A DNA stretch of 64,000 nucleotides, taken from Lacrimispora sp. BS-2. Lineage in GTDB: Bacteria; Bacillota; Clostridia; Lachnospirales; Lachnospiraceae. Positions 16,059 to 24,797 of this stretch are shown here, piece by piece. The position numbers were made by a program, and so were the translations under genes. The stretch is taken from NCBI RefSeq assembly GCF_040207125.1, contig NZ_CP157940.1, positions 1,178,001-1,242,000 of the forward strand, given 5' to 3'. Below the pieces are notes generated by a model. That model made no database searches, was not told the DNA's origin, and saw only the letters and a list, made by a program, of their open reading frames with translations. The first letter of the stretch is position 1. Every line of letters starts with the position of its first letter.

Positions 16059-16964
16059 ATGGATGAATTATTTGTAAAGGCAAATGTGGATGAATCGGAG
16101 AAAGAACATATTGCCCGACCCAATTTAACAGCCCTTCAGGATGGCTGGCTTCGTTTGAAGAAAAATAAAGCGGCAGTTGTCTGCTTGTTTACATTGATTG
16201 CAATCGGGCTTCTTGCAATACTGGCGCCGGTATTTTCAAGATATTCTTATAAAGAAACGAATTATGACATCATTTATCAGACGCCCTCCCTGGTACATCT
16301 CTTCGGTACGGACCAGTTCGGCCGAGACCTTTGGGTCAGAACGTGGATGGGGACCCGCATATCCCTGCTTATTGCCCTTGTTGCGGCTCTTTTGGATTTA
16401 ACACTGGGAGTGACCTATGGAGCGGTTTCCGCTTTGGCCGGCGGCAGAGTGGATGCCGTTATGCAGCGAATCATTGAAGTACTGGTGGGAATCCCCCATC
16501 TGATCATTGTCATCCTTTTGATGATGGTCATGCCGGCTGGGATCTGGACGATTGTAGTGGCTCTTTCCATTACCGGCTGGGTGAATATGGCCCGTCTGGT
16601 CCGCGGATCCATTTTAAAGCTTAAAAATCAGGAGTTTGTTCTAGCGGCACGGGTGTTGGGAACCAGTACTGCCGGAATCATATGGAAGCATCTGATCCCC
16701 AATACGGTAGGAGTTATTGTCATCAATGCCATGTTTACCATTCCGTCCGCCATATTTACGGAAGCATTTTTAAGCTTTATCGGCATTGGCATGCAGGAAC
16801 CAAAAGCATCTTTGGGAGTTTTAATTAACAACGGATACCAGGTGCTTCGTAATTTCCCCCATGTGTTGATTTTCCCGGCAATCGTGATCGTCCTGATTAT
16901 GGTATGCTTCAGCATTCTTGGAGACGGCCTGCGGGATGCTCTGGATCCAAGAATGAGAAAGTAG
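16059..16964 (+). CDS. oppC: oligopeptide ABC transporter permease
   Basis: 301 residues: a cytoplasmic N terminus (~40 aa), a first membrane segment (AAVVCLFTLIAIGLLAILAP), the OppC-type stretch HLFGTDQFGRDLWVRTWMGTRISL, and a coupling loop QEFVLAARVLGTSTAGIIWKHL. The C terminus GDGLRDALDPRMRK is typical of OppC/DppC. Its ribosome site AGGGAGGG lies within the end of oppB. It partners OppB in the membrane. Confidence 0.93.
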   Translation: MDELFVKANVDESEKEHIARPNLTALQDGWLRLKKNKAAVVCLFTLIAIGLLAILAPVFSRYSYKETNYDIIYQTPSLVHLFGTDQFGRDLWVRTWMGTRISLLIALVAALLDLTLGVTYGAVSALAGGRVDAVMQRIIEVLVGIPHLIIVILLMMVMPAGIWTIVVALSITGWVNMARLVRGSILKLKNQEFVLAARVLGTSTAGIIWKHLIPNTVGVIVINAMFTIPSAIFTEAFLSFIGIGMQEPKASLGVLINNGYQVLRNFPHVLIFPAIVIVLIMVCFSILGDGLRDALDPRMRK

Positions 16965-16974
16965 GTGAATCGAC

Positions 16975-17964
16975 GTGAGCAGATTATTGGAAGTCAATCA
17001 GTTACAGGTACATATAAAAACCCAGCATGGTGTAGTCCAGGCAGTGCGTGGGGTAAGTTTTTATCTGGATGAGCAGGAGACTTTGGCAATCGTTGGAGAG
17101 TCCGGCTCCGGCAAATCCATTTCCGTAAAAAGCATTATGGGCCTGCTTCCGAAAAACGGAAAAATCGTGGGAGGCAGTATTCTCTTAGACGGCAGGGACC
17201 TTGCAAAATACAGTGAGCGGCAGATGCAGGCGGTACGGGGTTCGGATATTTCCATGATATTCCAGGATCCCATGACCTCTTTAAACCCTACGATGACCAT
17301 TGGCAAGCAGATTGTGGAGGTGTTAAAAGAGCATCGGAAGGATATGACAAAAGCACAGATGAAGCAACGGGCTCTTGAGCTGATTTCCCTTGTTGGGATT
17401 TCCAATCCGGATACAAGGTTTGACCAGTACCCCCATCAGCTTTCCGGCGGCATGAGGCAAAGAGTCGTGATCGCGGTGGCCCTGGCCTGTGATCCCAAGA
17501 TTTTAATTGCCGATGAGCCGACGACGGCTCTGGATGTAACCATACAGGCACAGATCCTGGATCTTATGAAGGATCTGCAAAAGAAAATCAAAACCTCCAT
17601 TATTATTATTACCCATAATCTGGGGGTTGTGGCTAATGTTGCGGACCGGGTTGCCGTTATGTACGGAGGCCAGCTGGTGGAAAGCGCCGGTGTGCGGGAG
17701 CTGTTTTACCAGACAGAGCATCCTTATACAAAGGGGCTTCTGGCATCCATACCAAAGGCTTCTCATAAGGGAAGCGAGCTGACGGCCATTCCAGGGACTC
17801 CGCCGGATCTGATGGATCCGCCAAAAGGCTGTCCTTTTGCAGCCAGATGCAGGTCCACCATGGAGGTCTGCAGACAGTATCCGCCGGAGAATATGCTTTG
17901 CGGTGAAGGCCACCATGCGCGCTGCTGGCTTCTTGATGAGCGGGCAAAGGCTCTCAGGGAATAG
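16975..17964 (+). CDS. oppD: oligopeptide ABC transporter ATP-binding protein
   Basis: The start is a GTG preceded by TAGGTGA. Walker A is GESGSGKS, the Q-loop region is MIFQDPMTSLNP, the signature is LSGGMRQRVVIA, and Walker B is ILIADEPTTALD. The C-terminal extension has the Cys cluster GCPFAARCRSTMEVC, which in relatives can hold an iron-sulfur cluster. 329 residues is normal. It powers OppBC together with OppF, and all catalytic residues are intact. Confidence 0.94.
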   Translation: MSRLLEVNQLQVHIKTQHGVVQAVRGVSFYLDEQETLAIVGESGSGKSISVKSIMGLLPKNGKIVGGSILLDGRDLAKYSERQMQAVRGSDISMIFQDPMTSLNPTMTIGKQIVEVLKEHRKDMTKAQMKQRALELISLVGISNPDTRFDQYPHQLSGGMRQRVVIAVALACDPKILIADEPTTALDVTIQAQILDLMKDLQKKIKTSIIIITHNLGVVANVADRVAVMYGGQLVESAGVRELFYQTEHPYTKGLLASIPKASHKGSELTAIPGTPPDLMDPPKGCPFAARCRSTMEVCRQYPPENMLCGEGHHARCWLLDERAKALRE

Positions 17965-17973
17965 GAGGAAATT

Positions 17974-18945
17974 ATGATGTCGGCAGAAAAGAAACCATTA
18001 TTAGAGGTAAAGCATATAAAGAAATATTTCCAGGTGGGAAAAAATCAAATTTTAAAAGCAGTGGATGATGTCAGCCTGGATATTTATAAAGGAGAAACCC
18101 TTGGCCTGGTAGGGGAAAGCGGCTGCGGGAAGTCTACTTTCGGCCGTACCGTAATTCAGTTGTATGAGCCAACGGAAGGCAGGATAATATATGATGGACA
18201 GGAAATGAGCGGAAGTTTATCTGCGGTGGAGCGCCATGGGTTTACCAGAAAGATGCAGATGATTTTTCAGGATCCTTATGCATCCCTTAATCCGCGGATG
18301 AAGGTCATTGATATTGTTGCGGAAGGAATTGATGCTCATGGAATCTTAAGTGGGGAGGAACGGAGAAAGAAAGTGATGGAGCTTTTAGAAACGGTGGGAC
18401 TTTCCGAAGAGCATGCAAACCGTTTCCCCCACGAATTTTCCGGCGGACAGCGTCAGCGGGTGGGCATTGCCAGGGCATTGGCAGTGAATCCGGAGTTTGT
18501 GATCTGTGACGAGCCCATCTCCGCACTGGATGTTTCCATTCAGGCACAGGTGATCAACTTGTTAAAAGAGCTGCAGGAGAAGAGGGGGCTTACCTATCTG
18601 TTCATCGCTCATGATCTTTCCATGGTCAAGCACATCAGTGACCGGATCGGTGTCATGTATCTTGGGGCCATGGTGGAGTTAGGGGACAGTGAAAGCCTTT
18701 TTGAGACTCCGCTTCATCCCTATACCCAGGCATTGCTTTCCGCAATTCCCATCCCGGACCCTGATGTGGAAAAGAGCCGCAGTCGGATCATGCTGGAGGG
18801 AAGTCTTCCAAATCCTGTCAATTTGAAGGAAGGATGCCGGTTTGCTTCCCGCTGCCCTCATGCAGAGCAGCTTTGCCGGGAAAAAACACCAGAAATGAAA
18901 GAAGTCTTGCCAGGGCATTTTGCAGCCTGTCATAAGGCAGTGTAG
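17974..18945 (+). CDS. oppF: oligopeptide ABC transporter ATP-binding protein
   Basis: 323 residues with Walker A GESGCGKST, Q-loop IFQDPYASLNPRM, signature FSGGQRQRVGIARAL and Walker B FVICDEPISALD. The C terminus again carries a Cys cluster (GCRFASRCPHAEQLC). AGGAGG lies before two consecutive ATGs; the first is used here. It is the partner of OppD in the same operon, with a 9-bp gap between them. Confidence 0.94.
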   Translation: MMSAEKKPLLEVKHIKKYFQVGKNQILKAVDDVSLDIYKGETLGLVGESGCGKSTFGRTVIQLYEPTEGRIIYDGQEMSGSLSAVERHGFTRKMQMIFQDPYASLNPRMKVIDIVAEGIDAHGILSGEERRKKVMELLETVGLSEEHANRFPHEFSGGQRQRVGIARALAVNPEFVICDEPISALDVSIQAQVINLLKELQEKRGLTYLFIAHDLSMVKHISDRIGVMYLGAMVELGDSESLFETPLHPYTQALLSAIPIPDPDVEKSRSRIMLEGSLPNPVNLKEGCRFASRCPHAEQLCREKTPEMKEVLPGHFAACHKAV

Positions 18946-18983
18946 GATGCAGGCAAAAAAATATATATGGTTAGGAGAAAATA

Positions 18984-19751
18984 ATGAAGGACTATATCTT
19001 GGAGGTCTGTGTGGATTCTGTGGAATCTGCCAAAGCAGCAGTACAGGGAGGAGCCGGCAGGCTGGAGCTCTGTGCAAATCTGGTGATCGGGGGGACCACC
19101 CCTGGAGTGAGTCAGTTTAAGCAGATCCGCAAAGCCTGTGACGTTCCGATCAACGTGCTGATACGGCCCAGGTATGGAGATTTTTTGTATACAGAACATG
19201 AATTTCAGATGATTTCAGAGGATGCACAGATGTTTCGGGATCTTGGCGCAGATGGGGTTGTGGTGGGATTTTTAAAACCGGACGGGGATCTTGACATGGA
19301 ACGGCTGAACGTGCTCAGAGAAAAAGCGGGAACGGGAAACATGACCCTGCACAGAGCTTTTGATGTATGCCGGGATCCATACAGAAGCTTAAAAGAAGCC
19401 ATGGAGGCAGGGATAGATACCATACTGACATCAGGACAGCAGAATACCTGTATGGAAGGAAAGAAGCTTTTAGGGGAGCTGATCGGGCAGGCGGCCGGAC
19501 GGATCGATATTTTGGTAGGCAGCGGAGTCAATGTAGATGCCATTGCCAGCCTGATGGATGAGATAGATGCCCGGTGCTTTCATATGTCGGGAAAGACGAT
19601 CGTGGACAGCGGCATGATCTACCGGAAGGAAAATGTAAATATGGGCATACCGGGAATCGGGGAATATGACATTTTCCGTACAGAAGAGGAACAGATACGC
19701 CAGGCAAAAAGGCTGATGGAGGAGAAAGCATGTTTACGGAAGAGCGTTTAG
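18984..19751 (+). CDS. cutC: CutC-family protein
   Basis: The TIM-barrel protein opens with LEVCVDSVESAKAAVQGGAGRLELCANL and continues IGGTTPGVSQ, VLIRPRYGDFLYTEHE, GVVVGFLKPDG, LHRAFDVCRDPY and ILTSGQ, all hallmarks of the CutC family (255 aa, usual length). The family was named for copper homeostasis in E. coli, but that role is disputed and the enzyme activity is unknown. TTAGGAGAAAATA precedes the start. It lies 38 bp behind oppF, and the next gene overlaps it by 22 bp, so it belongs to the same transcript. Confidence 0.9.
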   Translation: MKDYILEVCVDSVESAKAAVQGGAGRLELCANLVIGGTTPGVSQFKQIRKACDVPINVLIRPRYGDFLYTEHEFQMISEDAQMFRDLGADGVVVGFLKPDGDLDMERLNVLREKAGTGNMTLHRAFDVCRDPYRSLKEAMEAGIDTILTSGQQNTCMEGKKLLGELIGQAAGRIDILVGSGVNVDAIASLMDEIDARCFHMSGKTIVDSGMIYRKENVNMGIPGIGEYDIFRTEEEQIRQAKRLMEEKACLRKSV

Positions 19752-20491
19752 ACAGGATTTTGCAAATCCTTCACGATCAGGGAATGGTGAAGGTAAAGGA
19801 TTTAAGCGCCCTTTTTCAGGTGACGGAAGACTGCATACGCAAGGACTTAAAAAATCTGGAAAATGCCGGAAAGCTGAAACGGACCTATGGCGGAGCCTTA
19901 TTATCCCAGGATTATCCTCTGAAACGGGATGTGATTGACCGGAGAGATACGAATATCGAGAAAAAGAAATTAATTGCCCAGAAGGCTTTTGAACTGATCA
20001 GGAGCAATGAAACCATATTTCTGGATATTTCCACTACAAATATCATGGTGGCGGAACAGCTTTCCAAGTCCCGCAAACGGTTGACCGTGGTTACGAACAT
20101 GATCGATATTATGCAGACTCTGGCAGTTAATCCAGATATCACTTCCATTGGGACAGGAGGAATCATGTACCGTACGGTAAACGGCTTTATGGGGGCGGCT
20201 GCCATTGAAATCATTAAACAGTACAGCTTTGACAGGGCCTTCATCGGAACCTGCGGCCTGGACCTCACGGACAATTCCATCACCACCTTAGGTGTGGAGG
20301 ATGGCTTGACAAAGAAGGCGGCAATAGCCAGCAGCAGGCATAAATATTTGGTAATGGAAAAAGATAAATTTTATTTTAATGATTCCTATAAATTTGCCCA
20401 TTTTGATGACATAGACGGAATTATTACGGACTCCATGCCGGATGAGGCCACAGCCAGGAAGCTTTACTCTGCAGGAGTTACTATTATGTAG
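19730..20491 (+). CDS. DeoR-family transcriptional regulator
   Basis: The N-terminal helix-turn-helix (EERLDRILQILHDQGMVKVK, LSALFQVTEDCIRKDLKNLE, KRTYGGALL) and the DeoR C-terminal sensor domain (IFLDISTTNIMVAEQL, VVTNMIDIMQTLA, GTGGIMYRTVNGFMG, ITTLGVEDGLTKKAAI) are both complete in 253 aa. Family members sense phosphorylated sugars. The gene overlaps cutC by 22 bp and so is translated together with it. I infer that it controls this operon or a linked sugar/peptide pathway; no operator could be identified. Confidence 0.9.
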   Translation: MFTEERLDRILQILHDQGMVKVKDLSALFQVTEDCIRKDLKNLENAGKLKRTYGGALLSQDYPLKRDVIDRRDTNIEKKKLIAQKAFELIRSNETIFLDISTTNIMVAEQLSKSRKRLTVVTNMIDIMQTLAVNPDITSIGTGGIMYRTVNGFMGAAAIEIIKQYSFDRAFIGTCGLDLTDNSITTLGVEDGLTKKAAIASSRHKYLVMEKDKFYFNDSYKFAHFDDIDGIITDSMPDEATARKLYSAGVTIM

Positions 20492-20552
20492 CTTCTGCCG
20501 GGCCGTCTTAGTCAGAAAATAATTATTTGATTTCGTAAAGGAGAATTTTGTG

Positions 20553-23150
20553 ATGTTTTCAGAACATTTGCAGCGATATGCCCAGGAAAAATATGAACTC
20601 AGACTTTCCTTTTTGGGAGGTCTTAAGGGAGAAATCGAGAAAGCCATGGAAAGCTGTTCTCCCAGGGAACAAGTGCTCATGAAATTTTTATATGGGACAA
20701 TGCCGGTACGGGATGCCGGAGAGTATGATTTTTCAGTGTTTCTTGGATTTGTAAGGCATTCCATCATGGTTTATGATCAGATGGAATGGTGTCAGGAAAT
20801 TCCGGAAGATATTTTTCTCCATCATATTTTATATTACAGGATCAATACGGAGAATATCGAAGACTGCCGCAGATTTTTTTATGACAAGCTGATCGAACGG
20901 ATCAAAGGGCTTTCAATAAGGGAGGCAGTGCTGGAAATCAATTACTGGTGTGCGGAGAACGGAACTTATGAAGCTTCCGACAACAGGACCATATCCCCTG
21001 TGACTGTGTATAAATCCGGAAAGGGCAGGTGCGGTGAGGAATCCACCTTTGCCGTAACAGCTTTTCGGAGTGTGGGCATCCCTGCCAGACAGGTGTATAC
21101 TCCAAGATGGGCTCATTGTGACGATAATCATGCATGGGTTGAAGTGTTTGTGGAAGGAAAGTGGCATTTTCTGGGAGCCTGTGAGCCGGAAGAAGTGCTG
21201 GATAAGGGTTGGTTTACCAATGCCTCCTCCAGGGCATTACTGGTACACACCAGAACTTTTTCCGATTATTCCGGCGATTCGGAGACGGAATGTCTGGGCC
21301 AGGAAGATTTATTGGTCTATTATAATGGGACCCCAACCTATGCCCTGACCAGATCTTATGAGATCCAGATTCTTGATGAGGATAAAAGACCGGCAGAGAA
21401 TGTCCGGGTTTCTTTTGAAATTCTCAATATGGCGGAATACTGCAGCGTGGTGAACTTATACACAGACAGGAATGGAAGGGTATCCATCACCATTGGTCTT
21501 GGAGATATCCGTGTCCGTGCCATGAAGGATGGGCTATGCTGTGAAGCGTGGATTTCTCCGGAAGATGGGGAGGAAACGGTTCTGGTGCTTAAGAAGGAAG
21601 TGGATAAATCCGGAAGGGATACCTGGGTGGATGTGGACGTCAAGGCTCCAAAGGATTACCCCGTGAATCCGGTGAAGCTTACAAAGGAACAAAAGGAAAG
21701 AAACCGGAAACGGATATATGAGGCGAACCAGAAGAGGGAAAGCAGAATCGCCGGATATTTTAAGGAAGAAGAGGCTTCCCATTATCCGGATGAAACAGAA
21801 CTCCTTCGGTTGTCTGCCGGTAACTTTGATGAAATCTATCAATTTCTTTCCAGGGATCAGAATCCGGACCGTAAAGCAATGCTTAACAGCCTGACCGTAA
21901 AGGATTATAAGGATGCCAGAGCAGAAATCCTGGAAAGCCATCTTGCAGGGGCCTCTCCATATCGTAAGGAATGGGAAGAGAATGGAAAACTGGATCTTTA
22001 TGTAAAATATATCCTCTGCCCAAGAATTTTGCTGGAGGAAATGACGGATTACCGGAGTTTTATTGAGGGATTTTTCCATGAGCAGGAAAAGGAAGGTTTC
22101 CGTAAAAATCCTGAAACTATTTGGGAATATGTGAAGCAGCACATTGGTTTTGAACCAAAACTGGACTATAAGACGATCTGTTCCACTCCGGCAGGAAGCC
22201 TTAAGCTTTTACAGGGCAATCCCCTTAGCCGGAAGATATTATTTGTCGCCATCTGCCGGACGCTTGGCATTCCGGCCCGGATGAACCTGGTAAATCTGGA
22301 GGCTGAAGTTTATGAGGCAGGCAGGTTCGTATCAGTATCAGGGGCTGATGAGTTATTAAAAAACAGGAACAAAGAGTCAGGAAAGCTGGTGCTTTATGGG
22401 GAAACAGACAGCCTGTGGACCTATTACCAGACATGGACAATTGGAAGGCTGAAAGAGGGACAGTTTGTGTCTCTGGATTACACTGGCGTGAAATTTTCCG
22501 GCGGTGTATTAAAGCTGGATCTGGAGCCTGGTATTTACCGGCTAATCACCTCTGCCCGCCTTCCCAGTGGAAACCAGAATGCCAGCGAGTATGTCTTTGA
22601 ATTAAATAAGGATGAAGAAAAGTCTGTAACCATGCGCTTAAGGGCTGGAAGTCTGGAAGATATGCTGGTCGACAACTTGCTGGATGATTTTGATGTGACC
22701 GTGAAAAAAGAAAATGAGAAAGAGCAGACGGTTCCGGCATCGGTCCTTATGGGAGGAAAGGCCAATATTCTGGCTATTATGTCCGAGGGTCAGGAACCTA
22801 CCGAGCATGTTCTTAACGAAATGCTGGAGCAAAAAGATGCCTTAAATGCCCTTGATGGCCAGATCATTTTTCTGCTTCAAAGTGAAATGTCATTGCAGAA
22901 CCGGACCATCAGCAAGGTTTTGGAAGCAATACCCCGGATTAAGGTGGGTTACATAAACTTTGATGATGGGGTGGAACCGCTGGCCAGGAGAATGTATGTG
23001 GATCCGGAAAAGCTTCCTCTTTTGATCGTCACGGATCCCGGATTAAAGGCAGTCTATGGATGCAGCGGCTACAATGTGGGGAGCGTAGACTTAATGATGA
23101 AGCTTCTGGGCTTAAGCAGGAACAGGCTGCAGAAAAATAAATGCCTATAG
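20553..23150 (+). CDS. large transglutaminase-like protein, two TGase-like units and thioredoxin-like end
   Basis: AAAGGAG precedes both a GTG (20550) and this ATG. The 865-residue product has no signal peptide. The transglutaminase core shows Cys ~160 in GRCGEESTF, His ~193 in DDNHAWVEV and, near 210, ACEPE. Residues ~255-340 look like a carboxypeptidase-regulatory beta sandwich (YEIQILDEDKRPAENVRVSF). A second TGase-like unit at ~520-590 (TPAGSLKLLQGNPLSRK, GIPARMNL) has Ser where Cys is expected, so it is probably inactive. The last ~120 residues resemble a thioredoxin fold without CxxC. It closes the operon with the peptide transporter, so a role in peptide or protein processing is plausible. 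The substrate is unknown. Confidence 0.75.
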   Translation: MFSEHLQRYAQEKYELRLSFLGGLKGEIEKAMESCSPREQVLMKFLYGTMPVRDAGEYDFSVFLGFVRHSIMVYDQMEWCQEIPEDIFLHHILYYRINTENIEDCRRFFYDKLIERIKGLSIREAVLEINYWCAENGTYEASDNRTISPVTVYKSGKGRCGEESTFAVTAFRSVGIPARQVYTPRWAHCDDNHAWVEVFVEGKWHFLGACEPEEVLDKGWFTNASSRALLVHTRTFSDYSGDSETECLGQEDLLVYYNGTPTYALTRSYEIQILDEDKRPAENVRVSFEILNMAEYCSVVNLYTDRNGRVSITIGLGDIRVRAMKDGLCCEAWISPEDGEETVLVLKKEVDKSGRDTWVDVDVKAPKDYPVNPVKLTKEQKERNRKRIYEANQKRESRIAGYFKEEEASHYPDETELLRLSAGNFDEIYQFLSRDQNPDRKAMLNSLTVKDYKDARAEILESHLAGASPYRKEWEENGKLDLYVKYILCPRILLEEMTDYRSFIEGFFHEQEKEGFRKNPETIWEYVKQHIGFEPKLDYKTICSTPAGSLKLLQGNPLSRKILFVAICRTLGIPARMNLVNLEAEVYEAGRFVSVSGADELLKNRNKESGKLVLYGETDSLWTYYQTWTIGRLKEGQFVSLDYTGVKFSGGVLKLDLEPGIYRLITSARLPSGNQNASEYVFELNKDEEKSVTMRLRAGSLEDMLVDNLLDDFDVTVKKENEKEQTVPASVLMGGKANILAIMSEGQEPTEHVLNEMLEQKDALNALDGQIIFLLQSEMSLQNRTISKVLEAIPRIKVGYINFDDGVEPLARRMYVDPEKLPLLIVTDPGLKAVYGCSGYNVGSVDLMMKLLGLSRNRLQKNKCL

Positions 23151-23256
23151 GAAGAGCCTTTCCTGTGATTTGACGGCAGAGAATTGTAAAATAAGAAAAA
23201 ACATTTTGCAAAATATATAAAGTTGTTATATACTGTTTGTTGGAGTACTATCAGAA

Positions 23257-23295
23257 GTCGAATACCCCGCAGCAGGCTAGGGGGCGGTATTTGAC
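23257..23295. repeat. GC-rich inverted repeat, possible dispersed element
   Basis: GTCGAATACC (23257-23266) pairs with GGTATTTGAC (23286-23295), one G-U, with a C/G-rich interior. There is no T run, so it is a poor terminator. Its form (long arms, G/C-rich loop, intergenic) resembles small dispersed palindromes. No second copy was noticed in this window. Confidence 0.4.
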
Positions 23296-23379
23296 TCCAT
23301 GGGCAGCCGCTAAAATCAAGATTACATAATTTTGATCCGCTGCCTTCATGAGAATAACAGACAAAAGGATGGTTTGAAC

Positions 23380-23889
23380 ATGGCTATTTTAGAAAATTGG
23401 AGAAACCTGGCATACGGCGATGAGCTGGATGATAAAGGAAAAGAAGAATTATGGACCGAGTATTTTAAAGTAGAAAAAGGAATCTATGAGCATATTCTTT
23501 CCAAGCCAGAGGAAGTGGTTGAGGGAACGGTAGAGGATCTGGCAAAGAGATATGGAACAGATGTCCAGACAATGACCGGTTTTTTAGATGGAATCAATGA
23601 AAGCTTAAAGGGATATGAGAATCCTATTGAGACTATGGACGAGCAGACCGTGGTAAAAATAGAGATCGATCCGGAAAAGCTTTATTATAATATGGTAGAA
23701 GCTAAAGCAGAGTGGCTGTATTCTCTTCCGGAGTGGGATACCATACTGCCGGAGGAGAAGAGAAAAGAGCTTTATAAAAAGCAGAAGGTTTCTGGAACCA
23801 TTGTTAAGGGAGCAAAGGTCGGAAGAAATGATCCATGTCCATGCGGCAGTGGCAAGAAGTATAAAAAGTGCTGCGGATCCAGCCTGTAA
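23380..23889 (+). CDS. SEC-C metal-binding domain protein, 169 aa
   Basis: The ATG at 23380 follows AAGGATGG. The C terminus carries the SEC-C zinc motif [20 protein letters not shown]. The N-terminal ~140 residues ([39 protein letters not shown]) are acidic and helical and recur in Firmicute proteins of unknown role. SEC-C motifs bind Zn and mediate protein contacts, as at the end of SecA. The gene is monocistronic, with a terminator directly after it. Confidence 0.85.
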   Translation: MAILENWRNLAYGDELDDKGKEELWTEYFKVEKGIYEHILSKPEEVVEGTVEDLAKRYGTDVQTMTGFLDGINESLKGYENPIETMDEQTVVKIEIDPEKLYYNMVEAKAEWLYSLPEWDTILPEEKRKELYKKQKVSGTIVKGAKVGRNDPCPCGSGKKYKKCCGSSL

Positions 23890-23927
23890 TTAAATGCTGC
23901 CTGGCAGCAGGATGAAGAGACAGGAAG

Positions 23928-23963
23928 GCAGGTACCTCTTTATGAGTTACCTGCTTTGTTTTT
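23928..23963 (+). terminator. intrinsic terminator after the SEC-C gene
   Basis: GCAGGTA (23928-23934) pairs with TACCTGC (23948-23954), extended by CTC/GAG inside one mismatch, followed by TTTGTTTTT. Confidence 0.75.
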
Positions 23964-23977
23964 GAAGAATAAGAGGA

Positions 23978-24023
23978 GATACCCTGCGGGTATACCTAAA
24001 TGCCCATAGAGCATGGGCAGTAG
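23978..24023. repeat. two small hairpins before the methyltransferase gene
   Basis: ATACCC-TGC-GGGTAT and TGCCCAT-AGAGC-ATGGGCA follow each other in the 75 bp before the ribosome site. They may be leader structure; no known element is recognised. Confidence 0.35.
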
Positions 24024-24037
24024 AGAGGAATTTGTGA

Positions 24038-24796
24038 ATGGAAGCGTATACTAGCTTTGCAGAGGTCTATGACCGGTTTATGGACAATATTCCATATAAG
24101 GACTGGTGTGAATACGTAACCGGTCTGCTGAATGAATATGGGATAAAGGATGGCCTGATTCTTGACCTGGGCTGCGGAACAGGAAGTCTTACAGAACTTC
24201 TTGCGGACCGGGGATATGATATGATCGGAGTGGACAACTCTGAAGACATGCTGCAGATAGCCATGGAAAAGCGGGAAACGTCAGGAAAAGACATTCTTTA
24301 TCTTATGCAGGATATGAGGGAATTTGAACTTTACGGCACGGTGCGGGCCGTTTTAAGCATCTGTGACTGCATGAATTATATTCTGGAATATGAGGATATG
24401 ACGGAAGTTTTCCGGCTGGTCAACAATTATCTGGACCCGGGAGGAATTTTTATATTTGATCTGAACACCATATATAAATATGAAACCCTTATGGGAGATT
24501 CCACCATTGCCGAGGACCGGGAGGAATGCAGCTTTATTTGGGATAATTATTATGATAAGGAAACCAGGATCAATGAATATGATCTTTCTCTGTTTATCCG
24601 GCAGGAGGAAAACCTGTACCGGAAATATACGGAGAATCATTACCAGAGAGCATATTCTCTTGATGAGGTAAAAATGGCGATAAAAGAGGCTGGCATGGAT
24701 TTTGTGGCTGCCTTTGATGCTTTTTCCAAAACTCCCGTAAAAGATACCAGTGAAAGAATTTATATCATAGCAAGAGAACGCGGAAAGGAATTATAA
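24038..24796 (+). CDS. class I SAM-dependent methyltransferase
   Basis: The SAM-binding motif I reads LILDLGCGTGSLTELLADRG, followed by motif II MIGVDNSEDML and motif III near MQDMREFEL, then IFDLNTIYKYE. The 252 residues fit the small-molecule or unassigned Methyltransf_25-type family with a C-terminal beta extension. AGAGAGGAA precedes the ATG. The stop is 1 base before hslO, so the two are co-transcribed. The substrate is unknown. Confidence 0.88.
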   Translation: MEAYTSFAEVYDRFMDNIPYKDWCEYVTGLLNEYGIKDGLILDLGCGTGSLTELLADRGYDMIGVDNSEDMLQIAMEKRETSGKDILYLMQDMREFELYGTVRAVLSICDCMNYILEYEDMTEVFRLVNNYLDPGGIFIFDLNTIYKYETLMGDSTIAEDREECSFIWDNYYDKETRINEYDLSLFIRQEENLYRKYTENHYQRAYSLDEVKMAIKEAGMDFVAAFDAFSKTPVKDTSERIYIIARERGKEL

Positions 24797-24797
24797 T

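Noticed and set aside
21534..22142. 202-codon minus-strand frame inside the transglutaminase-like gene
   Set aside because: It is antisense to a conserved protein and has no supporting start signal.
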